The position numbers were made by a program, and so were the translations under genes. The notes below the pieces were generated by a model that was given only the letters and a program-made list of their open reading frames with translations, ran no database searches and was not told the DNA's origin. 64,000 nucleotides of DNA, taken from positions 124,001 through 188,000 of the forward strand of contig NZ_CP032350.1 of NCBI RefSeq assembly GCF_005222205.1. The letters are read 5' to 3'. Shown here one piece after another: positions 16,588-25,807 of this stretch. Every line of letters begins with the position of its first letter. Within the stretch, counting starts at the first letter, position 1. This stretch comes from Azospirillum brasilense. Its GTDB lineage: Bacteria > Pseudomonadota > Alphaproteobacteria > Azospirillales > Azospirillaceae.

Positions 16588-19464
16588 TTGAACGAAGTCA
16601 TCATCGCGGACGCTGGGCTTGAGGATCTTGACGGGCTGCTCAGCCACCGCCGTCCCGACGTTCAGGTTACGCTCGTCTCCGCCACCGACGACGGCCATGC
16701 CGTTCTGGCCGCCGCCCTCGCCGCCCGCCCGTCCGTCCTGCATCTGGTCGCCCATGGCGAGCCGGGACGGGTCCTGCTGGGCGCCCAGCCGCTGGACGCG
16801 CGGTCGCTGCTCGACCGCTCCTGGCCGGACGCGCGCGGCACCGAGATCCACCTCCACGCCTGCCATGCCGGCGCGGGTGCCGAGGGCCGTCTCCTCCTCG
16901 ACCGGCTGGCCGCCGCCACGGGCGCCGCGGTCGCGGCCTCCTCGGGTCCCGTCGGTCCGGCGGCGCGCGGCGCGTCCTGGAAACTCGACGTGCGCACCGC
17001 GCCGGTGTTCACCCCCTCCCCCTTCGCCGGGGTCGAGGGCGCCGGCGCGCGCGGCTGGGCTCATGAACTGGCTGTGACCGGCACCCCGACCGACGGCAAC
17101 GACACGCTGACCAGCGATGACGCCGCGGACAACATCAACGGTGGGGCCGGCAACGACATCCTGATCGGCAACGGCGGCAACGACACGCTGATCGGCGGCA
17201 TCGGCCACGACACCATGGACGGCGGCGCCGGGGCCGACGTGTTCGACGGCGGTGACGGTTTCGACGTCGTCACCTACGAGAACGCCACCACCGGCATGGT
17301 CATCGACATCGGCAACCCGGCGAACAGCACGGGCGACGCCGCGGGCGACAGCTTCACGGGCATCGAGCGCTGGATCGGCTCCAACTTCGCCGACACCATG
17401 GTGGCCGGCAACGACCCCGTGTGGTTCTGGGGCCATGCCGGCGACGACGTGGAGATCGGCGGCGCCGGCAACGACACGATGGAGAGCGGCGACGGCAACG
17501 ACACCGTCCACGGCGGCGCCGGTGACGACCAGATCTACAGCCGCGCCGACAACGACGTGCTCTACGGCGAGGCCGGCAACGACCTGATCTACGGCGGCTG
17601 GGGCAACGACATGCTCGACGGCGGCGACGGCAACGACACCCTGTTCGGTGAAGGGGATACCGACACCATGTACGGGGGCGCCGGCGACGACAGCATGGAC
17701 GGCGGCCAAGGCAACGATCTGATGTATGGCGGCGATGGCAACGACACGCTGATCGGCGGCATCGGCCACGACACCATGGAGGGCGGCGCCGGAGCCGACG
17801 TGTTCGACGGCGGCGACGGCTTCGACGAGGTGACCTACGCGAACGCCACCGCGGGCGTCGTGCTGGATCTGCGCAACCCGGCGAACAGCACGGGCGACGC
17901 CGCGGGTGACACCTTCACCAACATCGAGCGCTGGATCGGCAGCGAGTTCGACGACCGGCTGGTCGGCAACGACAACGGCGTCTGGTTCTGGGGCCATGGC
18001 GGCAACGATGTCGAGATCGGCGGCGCCGGCAACGACACGATGGAAAGCGGCATCGGCAACGACACGATCTACGGCGGCGGCGGCGACGACCGGGCCTTCG
18101 GGCGGGCCGACGACGACATGCTCTACGGCGAGGCCGGCAACGACCTGCTGGCCGGCGGCGGCGGCAACGACATGCTCGATGGCGGCACCGGCAACGACAC
18201 GCTGATCGGCGATTGGGGCGTCGACACGATGATCGGCGGCGACGGTGACGACGTTTTCTACAGCGGCGCGCATGATCCCCTGCCGGAGGCCGACATCATC
18301 CAGGGCGGTGCCGGCAACGACACCTTCATCATCGCCGCGCAGAGCGACGCCGGCACGGTCTCCTACGATGGCGGCGAGGGCACCGACACGCTGCGCATCA
18401 GCTCCGACAACGTCGCCGATCCGGAGAACAAGATCACCACGGCGACGCCGCAGATCGACATCTCCGGCATGACCCTGACCAGCGTGGAGAGGCTGGAACT
18501 GGTCGGCAGCGTCCGTCATGCGGTGACGATGAGCGCCGCCCAGGCCAACGGCTTCGCCAGCATCACCGGCGCCACCGGCGGCGATGTCTTCACCATCGCC
18601 GGAACGGCCATGACGGGCGCGGTCACCGCCGGCAACGGCAGCCAGCTCACCGCCGGGCAGGTCCAGGCCGAGACGGTGAACGGCGTCACCTATCTGCGCA
18701 TCGGCACCGACGCCACGGCGGGTGCCGACGTGACCCTGCGCTTCGCCGGCGGCTTCACGGCGGACCAGTTCCAGGTCAGCGGCAGCGGGATCACCCTGAG
18801 CGGGACCCCGTCGACCCCGCCGACCACCACCCCGCCGACCACCGAACCGCCCACCACGGAACCGCCGACCACGACGCCCCCCACCACGGAGCCGCCGACC
18901 ACCACCCCGCCGGTCGACGACCGTCCTTCGACCGCCATGCAGCGCATCGTGAACGGCGTGACCGAGGACGTGAAGGCCTACGCCTACGAGGGGCCGGTCT
19001 CCACCCTGCAGTGGAGCTTCCTGGGCGACTCCCGCAGCGAGGTGCTGGGCGGGTCGGACGGCAACGACTTCCTGAACCTGCTGGGCGGCGACGATGCGGC
19101 CGCGGGCGGGGCCGGTGACGACGTGCTGGACGGCGGCTCGGGCTCCAACTGGCTGATCGGCGGTTCGGGCAAGGACACCTTCTTCGTCGACGGCCGCGGC
19201 ACGGAGGTCACCTGGTCCACCGTCACCGACCTGGAGCAGGGCGAGTGGTCCACCCTCTGGGGCTACAAGGAAGGCACCTCCACCCTGCGCTGGGAGGAGA
19301 TGGACGGCGCCGAAGGCTACAAGGGCGCGACGGTCCATTGCGACATCGACGGCAACGGCACCATCGATGCCAGCATGACCTTCGCCGGCAAGAGCGTGGG
19401 CGCCATGACCACGACGACCGGCACCATGGGCGACCAGAACTACATCGCCTTCATCAGCCTGTGA
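16588..19464 (+). CDS. DUF4347 (caspase-like) plus RTX calcium-binding secreted protein, copy 1
   Basis: This 958-residue protein is read from a TTG start with GGAGAG eight bases upstream; the identical arrangement occurs in copy 2. Residues 1-155 look like DUF4347, with HLVAHGEPG (His56) and HLHACHAGAGAEG (Cys92) forming a possible caspase/CHAT-type His-Cys pair. Residues ~165-560 are GGxGxDxLx RTX nonapeptides, including a duplicated ~187-residue module with an FDxVTY/WFWGH core. A beta-rich segment (~575-730) and a Pro-Thr linker (~735-780) follow. The C-terminal ~175 residues are a second RTX-plus-tail cassette shared with the proteins at 19874 and 39963. There is no Sec signal, so type I secretion is likely. 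No transporter is in the window. Confidence 0.88.
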   Translation: MNEVIIADAGLEDLDGLLSHRRPDVQVTLVSATDDGHAVLAAALAARPSVLHLVAHGEPGRVLLGAQPLDARSLLDRSWPDARGTEIHLHACHAGAGAEGRLLLDRLAAATGAAVAASSGPVGPAARGASWKLDVRTAPVFTPSPFAGVEGAGARGWAHELAVTGTPTDGNDTLTSDDAADNINGGAGNDILIGNGGNDTLIGGIGHDTMDGGAGADVFDGGDGFDVVTYENATTGMVIDIGNPANSTGDAAGDSFTGIERWIGSNFADTMVAGNDPVWFWGHAGDDVEIGGAGNDTMESGDGNDTVHGGAGDDQIYSRADNDVLYGEAGNDLIYGGWGNDMLDGGDGNDTLFGEGDTDTMYGGAGDDSMDGGQGNDLMYGGDGNDTLIGGIGHDTMEGGAGADVFDGGDGFDEVTYANATAGVVLDLRNPANSTGDAAGDTFTNIERWIGSEFDDRLVGNDNGVWFWGHGGNDVEIGGAGNDTMESGIGNDTIYGGGGDDRAFGRADDDMLYGEAGNDLLAGGGGNDMLDGGTGNDTLIGDWGVDTMIGGDGDDVFYSGAHDPLPEADIIQGGAGNDTFIIAAQSDAGTVSYDGGEGTDTLRISSDNVADPENKITTATPQIDISGMTLTSVERLELVGSVRHAVTMSAAQANGFASITGATGGDVFTIAGTAMTGAVTAGNGSQLTAGQVQAETVNGVTYLRIGTDATAGADVTLRFAGGFTADQFQVSGSGITLSGTPSTPPTTTPPTTEPPTTEPPTTTPPTTEPPTTTPPVDDRPSTAMQRIVNGVTEDVKAYAYEGPVSTLQWSFLGDSRSEVLGGSDGNDFLNLLGGDDAAAGGAGDDVLDGGSGSNWLIGGSGKDTFFVDGRGTEVTWSTVTDLEQGEWSTLWGYKEGTSTLRWEEMDGAEGYKGATVHCDIDGNGTIDASMTFAGKSVGAMTTTTGTMGDQNYIAFISL
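17191..18310 (+). repeat. internal 561-bp tandem module duplication inside RTX copy 1
   Basis: The segment starting at 17191 (IGGIGHDTMDGGAGADVFDGG) recurs starting at 17752 with only scattered changes, an in-frame offset of 561 bp (187 codons). The paralogue at 19874 has this module once. The repeats have diverged at synonymous and non-synonymous sites, so the duplication is not brand new. Confidence 0.85.
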
Positions 19465-19483
19465 TCTGAAGCGGTCCGAAACG

Positions 19484-19518
19484 CGCCGGCCTGGAGTCAT
19501 CCTCCAGGCCGGCGTTTT
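19484..19518 (+). terminator. rho-independent terminator after RTX copy 1
   Basis: CGCCGGCCTGGAG (19484-19496) pairs perfectly with 19502-19514 around a 5-nt loop and is followed by TTTT. It starts 20 bp after the stop codon. Confidence 0.85.
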
Positions 19519-19519
19519 C

Positions 19520-19873
19520 ATGACGGAAGCGCCGGAGGCGGCACCCCATCCGGATGATCGGCTCCCCCGAAATCGCAAACCCTTTTATCTCCTTACCCGG
19601 AGCACCCCCTTGAAGTTTAATATCTGTGTTCTGAGGTCATATATAAACGAAATATCATAGGACGTTGAGATTCCCCTTTATCTTGCAAGATAACCCGACG
19701 ACTATGTTTCATTGAAGACGAAGAGTTATTTCTTCTTGGGCAATTGCAGAAGCCCTCTCCGAAAGCGCATGTGATTGGGTGTCGCGCTTCCCCGTATTCG
19801 CGAACCCCCCGCAACCGCGAACAATGCGATCGGGCGCCCCAGCGATCACAACAGAATGCACGGAGAGTTTCCC
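19520..19873. promoter_or_regulatory. AT-rich leader between the two RTX genes
   Basis: This 354-bp gap has no credible gene. Its middle (about 19615-19720) is strikingly AT-rich against the surrounding GC-rich DNA. The final ~140 bp resemble the leader before copy 1, including the stretch ending GCGATCACAAC and the GGAGAGTTTCCC ribosome-binding region. It should contain the copy 2 promoter, but I cannot pick -35/-10 boxes with confidence. Confidence 0.5.
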
Positions 19874-22171
19874 TTGAACGAAGTCATCATCGCGGACGCT
19901 GGACTTGAGGATCTCGACGGGCTGCTCAGCCGCCGCCATCCGGACGTCCAGGTCATGCTCGTCTCCGCCGCCGACGATGCCCACGCCGTTCTGGCCGAGG
20001 CGCTCGCCGCCCGCCCGTCCGTCCTGCATCTGGTCGCCCATGGCGAGCCGGGACGGGTCCTGCTGGGCGCCCAGCCGCTGGACGCGCGGTCGCTGCTCGA
20101 CCGCTCCTGGCCGGACGCGCGCGGCACCGAGATCCATATCCACGCCTGCCATGCCGGCGCGGGTGCCGAGGGCCGTCTCCTCCTCGACCGGCTGGCCGCC
20201 GCCACGGGCGCCGCGGTCGCGGCCTCCTCGGGTCTGGTCGGTCCGGCGGCGCAGGGCGCCTCCTGGACGCTTGATCTGAGCACCGCGCCGGTCGGCGCTC
20301 CCTCCCCCTTCGCGGCGGTTGAGGGCTGGACCCATGTCCTGGCCGTGACCGGCACCCCGACGGCGGGTCCCGACCTGCTGACCAGCGATGATGAGCCGGA
20401 TGTGATCGAAGGCGGGGCCGGCAACGACACGCTGATCGGCGGCGGCGGCAACGACACGCTGATCGGCGGTGCGGGTGCCGACGTTCTGAACGGCGGGGCC
20501 GGCTTCGACGAGGCGTCCTACGAGACCGCGACCTCCGGCCTCGTGCTGGACCTGCTGACCCCGGGCAACAGCACGGGAGACGCTGCGGGCGACACCTTCA
20601 TCGACATTGAGCGCTGGGTCGGCTCCAACTTCGACGACACCATGGTGGCCGGGAACGACCCCGTGTGGTTCTGGGCCCACGACGGCGCCGACCTGGTGAC
20701 CGGCGGGGCCGGCAACGACACGCTGGAGAGCGGCAACGGCAACGACACCGTCCATGGCGGGGCCGGGAACGACCAGATCTTCGGGCGCGCCGACGACGAC
20801 ATGCTTTATGGTGACGACGGCGACGACCTGCTGGTCGGCGGCGGCGGCAAGGACAGCCTGATGGGCGGGGCCGGCAACGACACGCTGGTCGGCGACTGGG
20901 ACGCCGACACGATGATCGGCGGCGACGGCGACGACGTCTTCTACAGCGGCGAGCACGGCGACCTGAACGAGGCCGACGTCATCGAGGGCGGCGCCGGCAA
21001 CGACACCTTCATCATCGCCGCGCAGGGCGACGCCGGAACGGTCTCCTACGACGGCGGCACCGGCACCGACACGCTGCGCATCAGCTCCGACAACGTGACC
21101 GATCCGGAAGGCAAGATCACCACGGCGACGCCGCAGATCGACATTTCCGGCATGACCCTGACCAGCGTGGAGAACCTCGATCTGGTCGGCAGCGTCCGCC
21201 ACACGGTGACGATGACCGCCGCCCAGGCCAGCGGCTTCACCAGCGGGGTGACCGGAGCCATGGTGGGCGACGCCTTCACCATCGCCGGGACGGCCATGAC
21301 CGGGACGGCCTCCGCCGGCAACGGCAGCCAGCTCGGCGCCGGACAGGTGCAGGCCGAGACGGTGGACGGCGTCACCTTCCTGCGCATCGGCACCGACGCC
21401 ACGGCGGGCGCCGACGTGACCCTGCGCTTCGTCGGCAGCTTCACCGCCGGGCAGTTCCAGCTCAACGGCGACACCGTCACGCTGATCGACGCGCCGCCCA
21501 CCACGACGCCTCCCACGACGGAACCGCCGACCACCACCCCGCCGACGACCGAGCCTCCCACCACCGAACCGCCGACCACGACGCCCCCCACCACGGAGCC
21601 GCCGACCACCACCCCGCCGGTGGACGATCGCCCCTCCGCCGCCATGCAGCGCATCGTGGACGGCGTGACCGAGGACGTGAAGGCCTACGCCTACGAGGGG
21701 CCGGTCTCCACCCTGCAATGGACCTTCCTGGGCGACTCCCGCAGCGAGGTGCTGGGCGGGTCGGATGGCAACGACTTCATCAACCTGCTGGGCGGCGACG
21801 ATGCGGCCGCGGGCGGGGCCGGTGACGACGTGCTGGACGGCGGCTCGGGCTCCAACTGGCTGATCGGCGGTTCGGGCAAGGACACCTTCTTCGTCGACGG
21901 CCGCGGCACCGAGACCACTTGGTCCACCGTCACTGACCTGGAGCAGGGCGAGTGGGCCACCCTCTGGGGCTACAAGGAAGGCACCTCCACCCTGCGCTGG
22001 GAGGAGATGGGCGGCGCCGAAGGCTACAAGGGCGCGACGGTCCATTGCGACATCGACGGCAACGGCACCATCGACGCCAGCATGACCTTCACCGGCAAGA
22101 GCGTGGGCGCCATGACCACGACGATCGGCACCATGGGCGACCAGAACTACATCGCCTTCATCAACCTGTGA
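19874..22171 (+). CDS. DUF4347 plus RTX calcium-binding secreted protein, copy 2
   Basis: This 765-residue paralogue of the upstream protein uses the same TTG start (an in-frame ATG, MHGEFPL, lies 18 bases upstream). The DUF4347 domain retains HLVAHGEPG and HIHACHAGAGAEG. The RTX region is shorter, with one FDEASY/WFWAH module instead of two. The beta segment, a longer Pro-Thr linker and the C-terminal cassette (TLQWTFLGDSRSEV ... GDQNYIAFINL) are nearly identical to copy 1. The DNA identity of the first 150 codons and last 175 codons is much higher than in the middle, suggesting gene conversion or selection on the ends. A terminator follows. Confidence 0.88.
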   Translation: MNEVIIADAGLEDLDGLLSRRHPDVQVMLVSAADDAHAVLAEALAARPSVLHLVAHGEPGRVLLGAQPLDARSLLDRSWPDARGTEIHIHACHAGAGAEGRLLLDRLAAATGAAVAASSGLVGPAAQGASWTLDLSTAPVGAPSPFAAVEGWTHVLAVTGTPTAGPDLLTSDDEPDVIEGGAGNDTLIGGGGNDTLIGGAGADVLNGGAGFDEASYETATSGLVLDLLTPGNSTGDAAGDTFIDIERWVGSNFDDTMVAGNDPVWFWAHDGADLVTGGAGNDTLESGNGNDTVHGGAGNDQIFGRADDDMLYGDDGDDLLVGGGGKDSLMGGAGNDTLVGDWDADTMIGGDGDDVFYSGEHGDLNEADVIEGGAGNDTFIIAAQGDAGTVSYDGGTGTDTLRISSDNVTDPEGKITTATPQIDISGMTLTSVENLDLVGSVRHTVTMTAAQASGFTSGVTGAMVGDAFTIAGTAMTGTASAGNGSQLGAGQVQAETVDGVTFLRIGTDATAGADVTLRFVGSFTAGQFQLNGDTVTLIDAPPTTTPPTTEPPTTTPPTTEPPTTEPPTTTPPTTEPPTTTPPVDDRPSAAMQRIVDGVTEDVKAYAYEGPVSTLQWTFLGDSRSEVLGGSDGNDFINLLGGDDAAAGGAGDDVLDGGSGSNWLIGGSGKDTFFVDGRGTETTWSTVTDLEQGEWATLWGYKEGTSTLRWEEMGGAEGYKGATVHCDIDGNGTIDASMTFTGKSVGAMTTTIGTMGDQNYIAFINL

Positions 22172-22192
22172 GCTGAAGGCAGCCGGAAACGC

Positions 22193-22230
22193 GCCGGTCC
22201 GGGGGACGCCCTCCCCTGGGCCGGCTTTTT
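22193..22230 (+). terminator. rho-independent terminator after RTX copy 2
   Basis: A GCCGG-T-CC-G-GGGG arm (22193-22205) pairs with CCCC-T-GG-G-CCGGC (22213-22225), followed by TTTTT. It separates the RTX gene from parA. Confidence 0.8.
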
Positions 22231-22340
22231 CCTGTTGATGCCGGCTGTTGATGCAACGGGGGTGACCGTCAACCTTGACCGATTCGGGCGTCCATCGTAT
22301 CGGTTGAACACGGCAAGCGCATTCGCTGTGGAGGTTGACG

Positions 22341-23348
22341 TTGCGTGGCGAAGACATGAGGCTCCTGCGCGAGGAGCGCAAACTTTCACAGCCGGATTTC
22401 GCGGCCTGGCTGAACGAGCGGCTGGAGCGGCGCTATGACCGTTCCAAGATTTCCCGTTGGGAAAGCAACAGTGAGAAGATCCCCGACGCGGTGGTCCGCT
22501 TCCTGCTGAAGGAGACGGCGGTGGTGGACGGCAAGCATGGCCCGGCCCTGGTCATTTGCCTCGCCAATCAGAAGGGCGGGGTCGGCAAGACCACCTGCAC
22601 GGTGAACACCGCCAGCATCCTGGCGCGCGAGGGCTACCGCGTGCTCATCATCGACGCCGACCCGCAGGCGAACGCCACGGCGCATCTCGGCATCGACCTG
22701 ATCGAGTATGAGGAGGGGCGGCGCAAGTCGCTCGCCCATGTGCTGCGCGAGGAGGTCGCCGTCGAGGACATCGTCGTCCCGGTTGGCGACATCGGGCTGG
22801 AGATCGCCCCGTCGAGCATCGAGCTGGCGTCGGTCGAGGTGGAGCTGACCGCCGACCCCAGCGGTCCTATGGCCTTGCGGGAACGGCTTCAGGACGCGCG
22901 ATCGGCCTACGACTTCATCTTCATCGACTGCCCGCCGAACCTCGGCCAGTGCACCGCCAACGGGCTGGTGGCGTCGGACCTCATCGTCATCCCCTGCCAG
23001 ACCGAGTATTTGTCCTCCATCGGCGTGAACCATCTGCTGAAGACGATCAACAAGCTGAAGCGGCGCTGCCACCCCAGCCTCGCGGTCCTGGGCATCCTGC
23101 CGACCATGCACAACGCCCGCCTGAACCAGCATCAGGTGACGCTGGAACAGCTCCACAGCGCGCTGGGCGGCACGCTGCGCATCTTCCCGCCGGTGCCGCG
23201 GGCGACGATCTACGGCGACGCCGCCCTTGCCGGACGCGCTGCCCTGGAGGCGGTGCCGGACGCACCGGGTGCCTCGTCCTACCGGGCGCTCGCCGACGCC
23301 ATCGTCGTGGAGCGGCGCAAGCGCGTGGAGGTGGCCAATGTCGCGTAA
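22341..23348 (+). CDS. parA: ParA partition ATPase with N-terminal XRE-type helix-turn-helix
   Basis: This protein has about 335 residues. The N-terminus (GEDMRLLREERKLSQPDFAAWLNERL ... SKISRWES) is a helix-turn-helix that could bind the par promoter. The deviant Walker A motif NQKGGVGKTT lies near residues 75-85, with IIDADPQAN and FIFIDCPPNLG following. ParA pumps plasmid copies apart by ATP-dependent DNA binding. I favour TTG 22341, which has GGAGG six bases upstream; TTG 22335 and ATG 22356 are alternatives, the latter cutting into the first helix. It overlaps parB by 11 bp. Confidence 0.92.
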   Translation: MRGEDMRLLREERKLSQPDFAAWLNERLERRYDRSKISRWESNSEKIPDAVVRFLLKETAVVDGKHGPALVICLANQKGGVGKTTCTVNTASILAREGYRVLIIDADPQANATAHLGIDLIEYEEGRRKSLAHVLREEVAVEDIVVPVGDIGLEIAPSSIELASVEVELTADPSGPMALRERLQDARSAYDFIFIDCPPNLGQCTANGLVASDLIVIPCQTEYLSSIGVNHLLKTINKLKRRCHPSLAVLGILPTMHNARLNQHQVTLEQLHSALGGTLRIFPPVPRATIYGDAALAGRAALEAVPDAPGASSYRALADAIVVERRKRVEVANVA

Positions 23349-24207
23349 GCTCGGAACCGGGAACCTCGCCCGGCTGAACGCCATGAGCCGCGGCGCCCTC
23401 GCCGTCTTCGCGGAGCCCGAACAGGGCGTCCGCCTCGTCTATCCCGACGTGGATTGGATCGAGGCCAATCCCGACCAGCCGCGCCGCCGCTTCGACGAGG
23501 CGGAGCTGGCCGCCCTGACGGACTCCATCCGCAAATACGGCCTGCAGCAGCCGATCGGCGTGCGCGAGCTGGGGCCGAGCCGCTTCCAGCTCGTCTTCGG
23601 GGAGCGGCGCCTGCGCGCGGTGCGCGCGCTGGGCCAGCAGACGGTCCCCTGCATCCTGGTGCCGGACGGCATCGACACCGCCGAGGTCGCGGTGATCGAG
23701 AATGTCCTGCGCGCTGACCTGACCCCCTTCGAAGAAGCCGACGCCTTCGTGGCTCTGGTGGAGAAGCACGGCTATTCCCATGCCGACCTCGGCCAGATCA
23801 TGGGACGCGACAAGGCGGAGATCACCCGGACCCTCGGCCTGACCCGGATCGCCCCGGCGGTGCGGGAACGCTACGAGAATGCCGCGAGGAAGGTCGCCCG
23901 CTACAAGCTCTACCAGATTGCGGCGCTCGACGACGCGGCGGCGCAGATGAGCCTTCTGGACAGCCTGGCCAATGATCAGCCGCTGCCCGAACCCCGGGAG
24001 ACCGGCACGGGGTCAGCGCCGGCGCGCGACGAGCCGGAGGTGGTGTTGAGCGCCTTCAGCCTGCGCGTCTCCCGCAACATCCTGCGCACGCGCGAAGCTC
24101 TCCAGGCCTTCCAGGAAAAGCCGAAGCGGCTGGAGGAGGTGGACCGCGAGGTTCTGCGCGACCTCCGCCGCTCCATCGACGCCATTCTGGACGGCGGGGA
24201 GGGCTGA
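23338..24207 (+). CDS. parB: ParB partition protein
   Basis: This 289-residue protein has the ParB/Srx nucleotide-binding region with FGERRLRAVRAL and the IENVLRADLTPFEEADAF block, followed by the helix-turn-helix YSHADLGQIMGRDKAEITRTLGL. These are the signatures of CTP-switch ParB clamps that load at parS. The ATG lies inside the end of parA (11-bp overlap), so the two are coupled. Two palindromes begin eight bases after its stop and are the natural candidates for its centromere. Confidence 0.93.
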   Translation: MSRKLGTGNLARLNAMSRGALAVFAEPEQGVRLVYPDVDWIEANPDQPRRRFDEAELAALTDSIRKYGLQQPIGVRELGPSRFQLVFGERRLRAVRALGQQTVPCILVPDGIDTAEVAVIENVLRADLTPFEEADAFVALVEKHGYSHADLGQIMGRDKAEITRTLGLTRIAPAVRERYENAARKVARYKLYQIAALDDAAAQMSLLDSLANDQPLPEPRETGTGSAPARDEPEVVLSAFSLRVSRNILRTREALQAFQEKPKRLEEVDREVLRDLRRSIDAILDGGEG

Positions 24208-24214
24208 CCCGGAC

Positions 24215-24290
24215 CGGTGAGAATTCTCACCGATCGCTTTTCCCCACACCCTTTTCCTCACACGGGTCGGTGAGAATTCTCACCGACCCG
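24215..24290. promoter_or_regulatory. two palindromes, candidate parS centromere sites
   Basis: CGGTGAGAATTCTCACCG is a perfect palindrome at 24215-24232. The same 18-bp core recurs at 24268-24285, extended by further perfect pairing to a 28-bp palindrome at 24263-24290. The centres are 53 bp apart, about five helical turns. Position immediately after parB and exact repetition support ParB binding sites. Confidence 0.75.
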
Positions 24291-24302
24291 TCTCGAAGGC
24301 AC

Positions 24303-24358
24303 GGACAAAGAAAAAGGCCCTTCCCCGCATCCGCAGGAAAGGGCCTTTTTCTTTGTCC
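24303..24358. terminator. bidirectional terminator between parB and the phosphomannomutase gene
   Basis: GGACAAAGAAAAAGGCCCTT (24303-24322) is exactly inverted at 24339-24358. The A-rich and T-rich arms give a uridine-rich tail on either strand, fitting two convergent genes. Confidence 0.88.
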
Positions 24359-24365
24359 ATCCGTA

Positions 24366-25772
24366 TCAGTGGGCGGCGTTGCCGCCGTTTTCGAAGGAGG
24401 GGGCCTCGAGCCCGGAGGCTTCGAGCTGGGCGACGACCATGCTCTTGAGGCGCTCCAGGCCCTCCTGGGTGGAGGACTCCGCGCGGGCGACCAGGACGTC
24501 CTGGGTGTTGGAGGCGCGCAGCAGCCACCAGCCGTCGGGGGTCTGGACGCGCACGCCGTCGATGTCGTTGACCTGGGCGCCCTCGGCCTTGAGGCGCTCC
24601 TTGACCTCGCGGACGACCTGGAACTTGCGCTCCTCGTCGGCCTGGAAGCGGGTCTCCGGGGTGTTGATCACCTCGGGCAGGCGGTCGCGCAGCGCCGCCA
24701 GCGGGCCGCCGGAGCGGCTGACCTGGCCGATCAGGCGCACCGCGCAGTAGAGCGCGTCGTCGAAGCCGTACCATTTGTCGGCGAAGAAGATGTGCCCGGA
24801 CATCTCGCCGGCCAGCGGCGAGCCGGTCTCGGCCATCTTGGCCTTGAGCAGGGAGTGGCCGGTCTTCCACATCAGCGGCTGGCCGCCGAGGCGGGCGATC
24901 TCGTCGAACAGCGTCTGGCTGGCCTTGACGTCGGCGATGATGGTGGCGCCGGGGTGGCTCTTCAGCACGTCGGCGGCGTAGATCGCCACCAGCTGGTCGC
25001 CCCACACGACGCGGCCGAGATGGTCGATGGCGCCGATGCGGTCGCCGTCGCCGTCGAAGCCGATGCCGATGTCGCAGCCGTGCTCGGCGACCGCCTTCTT
25101 GAGGTCGACGAGGTTCTTCTCGACGGTGGGGTCGGGGTGGTGGTTGGGGAAGTCGCCGTCGATGGCGTCGAACAGCAGGATGTGCTCGCCGGGCAGCTTG
25201 GCGGTCAGGCGGCGCAGGATCTCGCCGGTGGCGCCGTTGCCGGCGTCCCAGGCGATCTTGAGGTCGCGCACGCCGTCGTAATCTTTGAGCAGGCGGGCGA
25301 CGTAGGCGTCCTGGACGTCGACGCGCTCGGCGCTGCCGGGGCCGGTGGCGTAGTCGCCGGCGGCGGCGATGGCGCCGAGCTCCTGGATCATCGCGCCGTA
25401 GACCGGCCCCTTGCCGAGCATCATCTTGATGCCGTTGTACTCCGGCGGGTTGTGCGAGCCGGTGATCATGATGCCGCCGTCGGCCGCGCGGTCGCGGGTG
25501 GCGAAGTAGAGCATGGGGGTGGGGCCGAGCCCGATGCGCGTCACCCGCAGGCCGGTGGAGACCAGCCCGTCGACCAGCGCCTCCTCCAGCGCCGGCGAGC
25601 TGTGGCGCCCGTCGTAGCCGATGCAGGCGGTCGTGCCGCCCTTGCGCACGATCATCGTCCCGAAGGCGCGGCCCACCGCGCGCGCGTCCTCGGTCGTGAG
25701 CGTCGTGCCGACGATGCCGCGGATGTCGTACTCGCGCAGCAGAGTCGGATGGAAGGTGTGGGGCTCGCCCAT
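24366..25772 (-). CDS. phosphomannomutase/phosphoglucomutase
   Basis: This 468-residue alpha-D-phosphohexomutase starts [10 protein letters not shown]. The phosphoserine loop [12 protein letters not shown] carries Ser106, and the metal-binding loop is GFDGDGDR near residue 250. The sugar-specificity loop GEMSGHIFF and the C-terminal phosphate-binding [15 protein letters not shown] are present. The GEMSGH form is typical of bifunctional PMM/PGM enzymes, which feed GDP-mannose and UDP-glucose synthesis. ATG 25772 is favoured since the family begins near [13 protein letters not shown]. It is 35 bp downstream of the UDP-glucose dehydrogenase stop, so the two are probably co-transcribed. Confidence 0.94.
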   Translation of the reverse strand: MGEPHTFHPTLLREYDIRGIVGTTLTTEDARAVGRAFGTMIVRKGGTTACIGYDGRHSSPALEEALVDGLVSTGLRVTRIGLGPTPMLYFATRDRAADGGIMITGSHNPPEYNGIKMMLGKGPVYGAMIQELGAIAAAGDYATGPGSAERVDVQDAYVARLLKDYDGVRDLKIAWDAGNGATGEILRRLTAKLPGEHILLFDAIDGDFPNHHPDPTVEKNLVDLKKAVAEHGCDIGIGFDGDGDRIGAIDHLGRVVWGDQLVAIYAADVLKSHPGATIIADVKASQTLFDEIARLGGQPLMWKTGHSLLKAKMAETGSPLAGEMSGHIFFADKWYGFDDALYCAVRLIGQVSRSGGPLAALRDRLPEVINTPETRFQADEERKFQVVREVKERLKAEGAQVNDIDGVRVQTPDGWWLLRASNTQDVLVARAESSTQEGLERLKSMVVAQLEASGLEAPSFENGGNAAH

Positions 25773-25807
25773 GTTCTCGACTGACCTCCGTGGGGCAGGA
25801 TGGTTTT

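Noticed and set aside
17100-18310. CRISPR-like spacing of short repeats
   Set aside because: The repeats are in-frame RTX nonapeptide codons without conserved repeat units or unique spacers.
18800-18925. possible minisatellite
   Set aside because: It encodes the Pro-Thr linker of the RTX protein and stays in frame; a protein-level repeat explains it.
16501-19578. 1,025-residue open frame on the minus strand across RTX copy 1
   Set aside because: It is the antisense of a GGxGxD-coding repeat. High GC and repeat periodicity keep the reverse frame open, and its product is a monotonous V/G/A/D/H mix with no motif.
19617-19814. 65-residue minus-strand open frame in the leader of RTX copy 2
   Set aside because: It lies in an AT-rich promoter-like region, has no ribosome-binding site and no motif.
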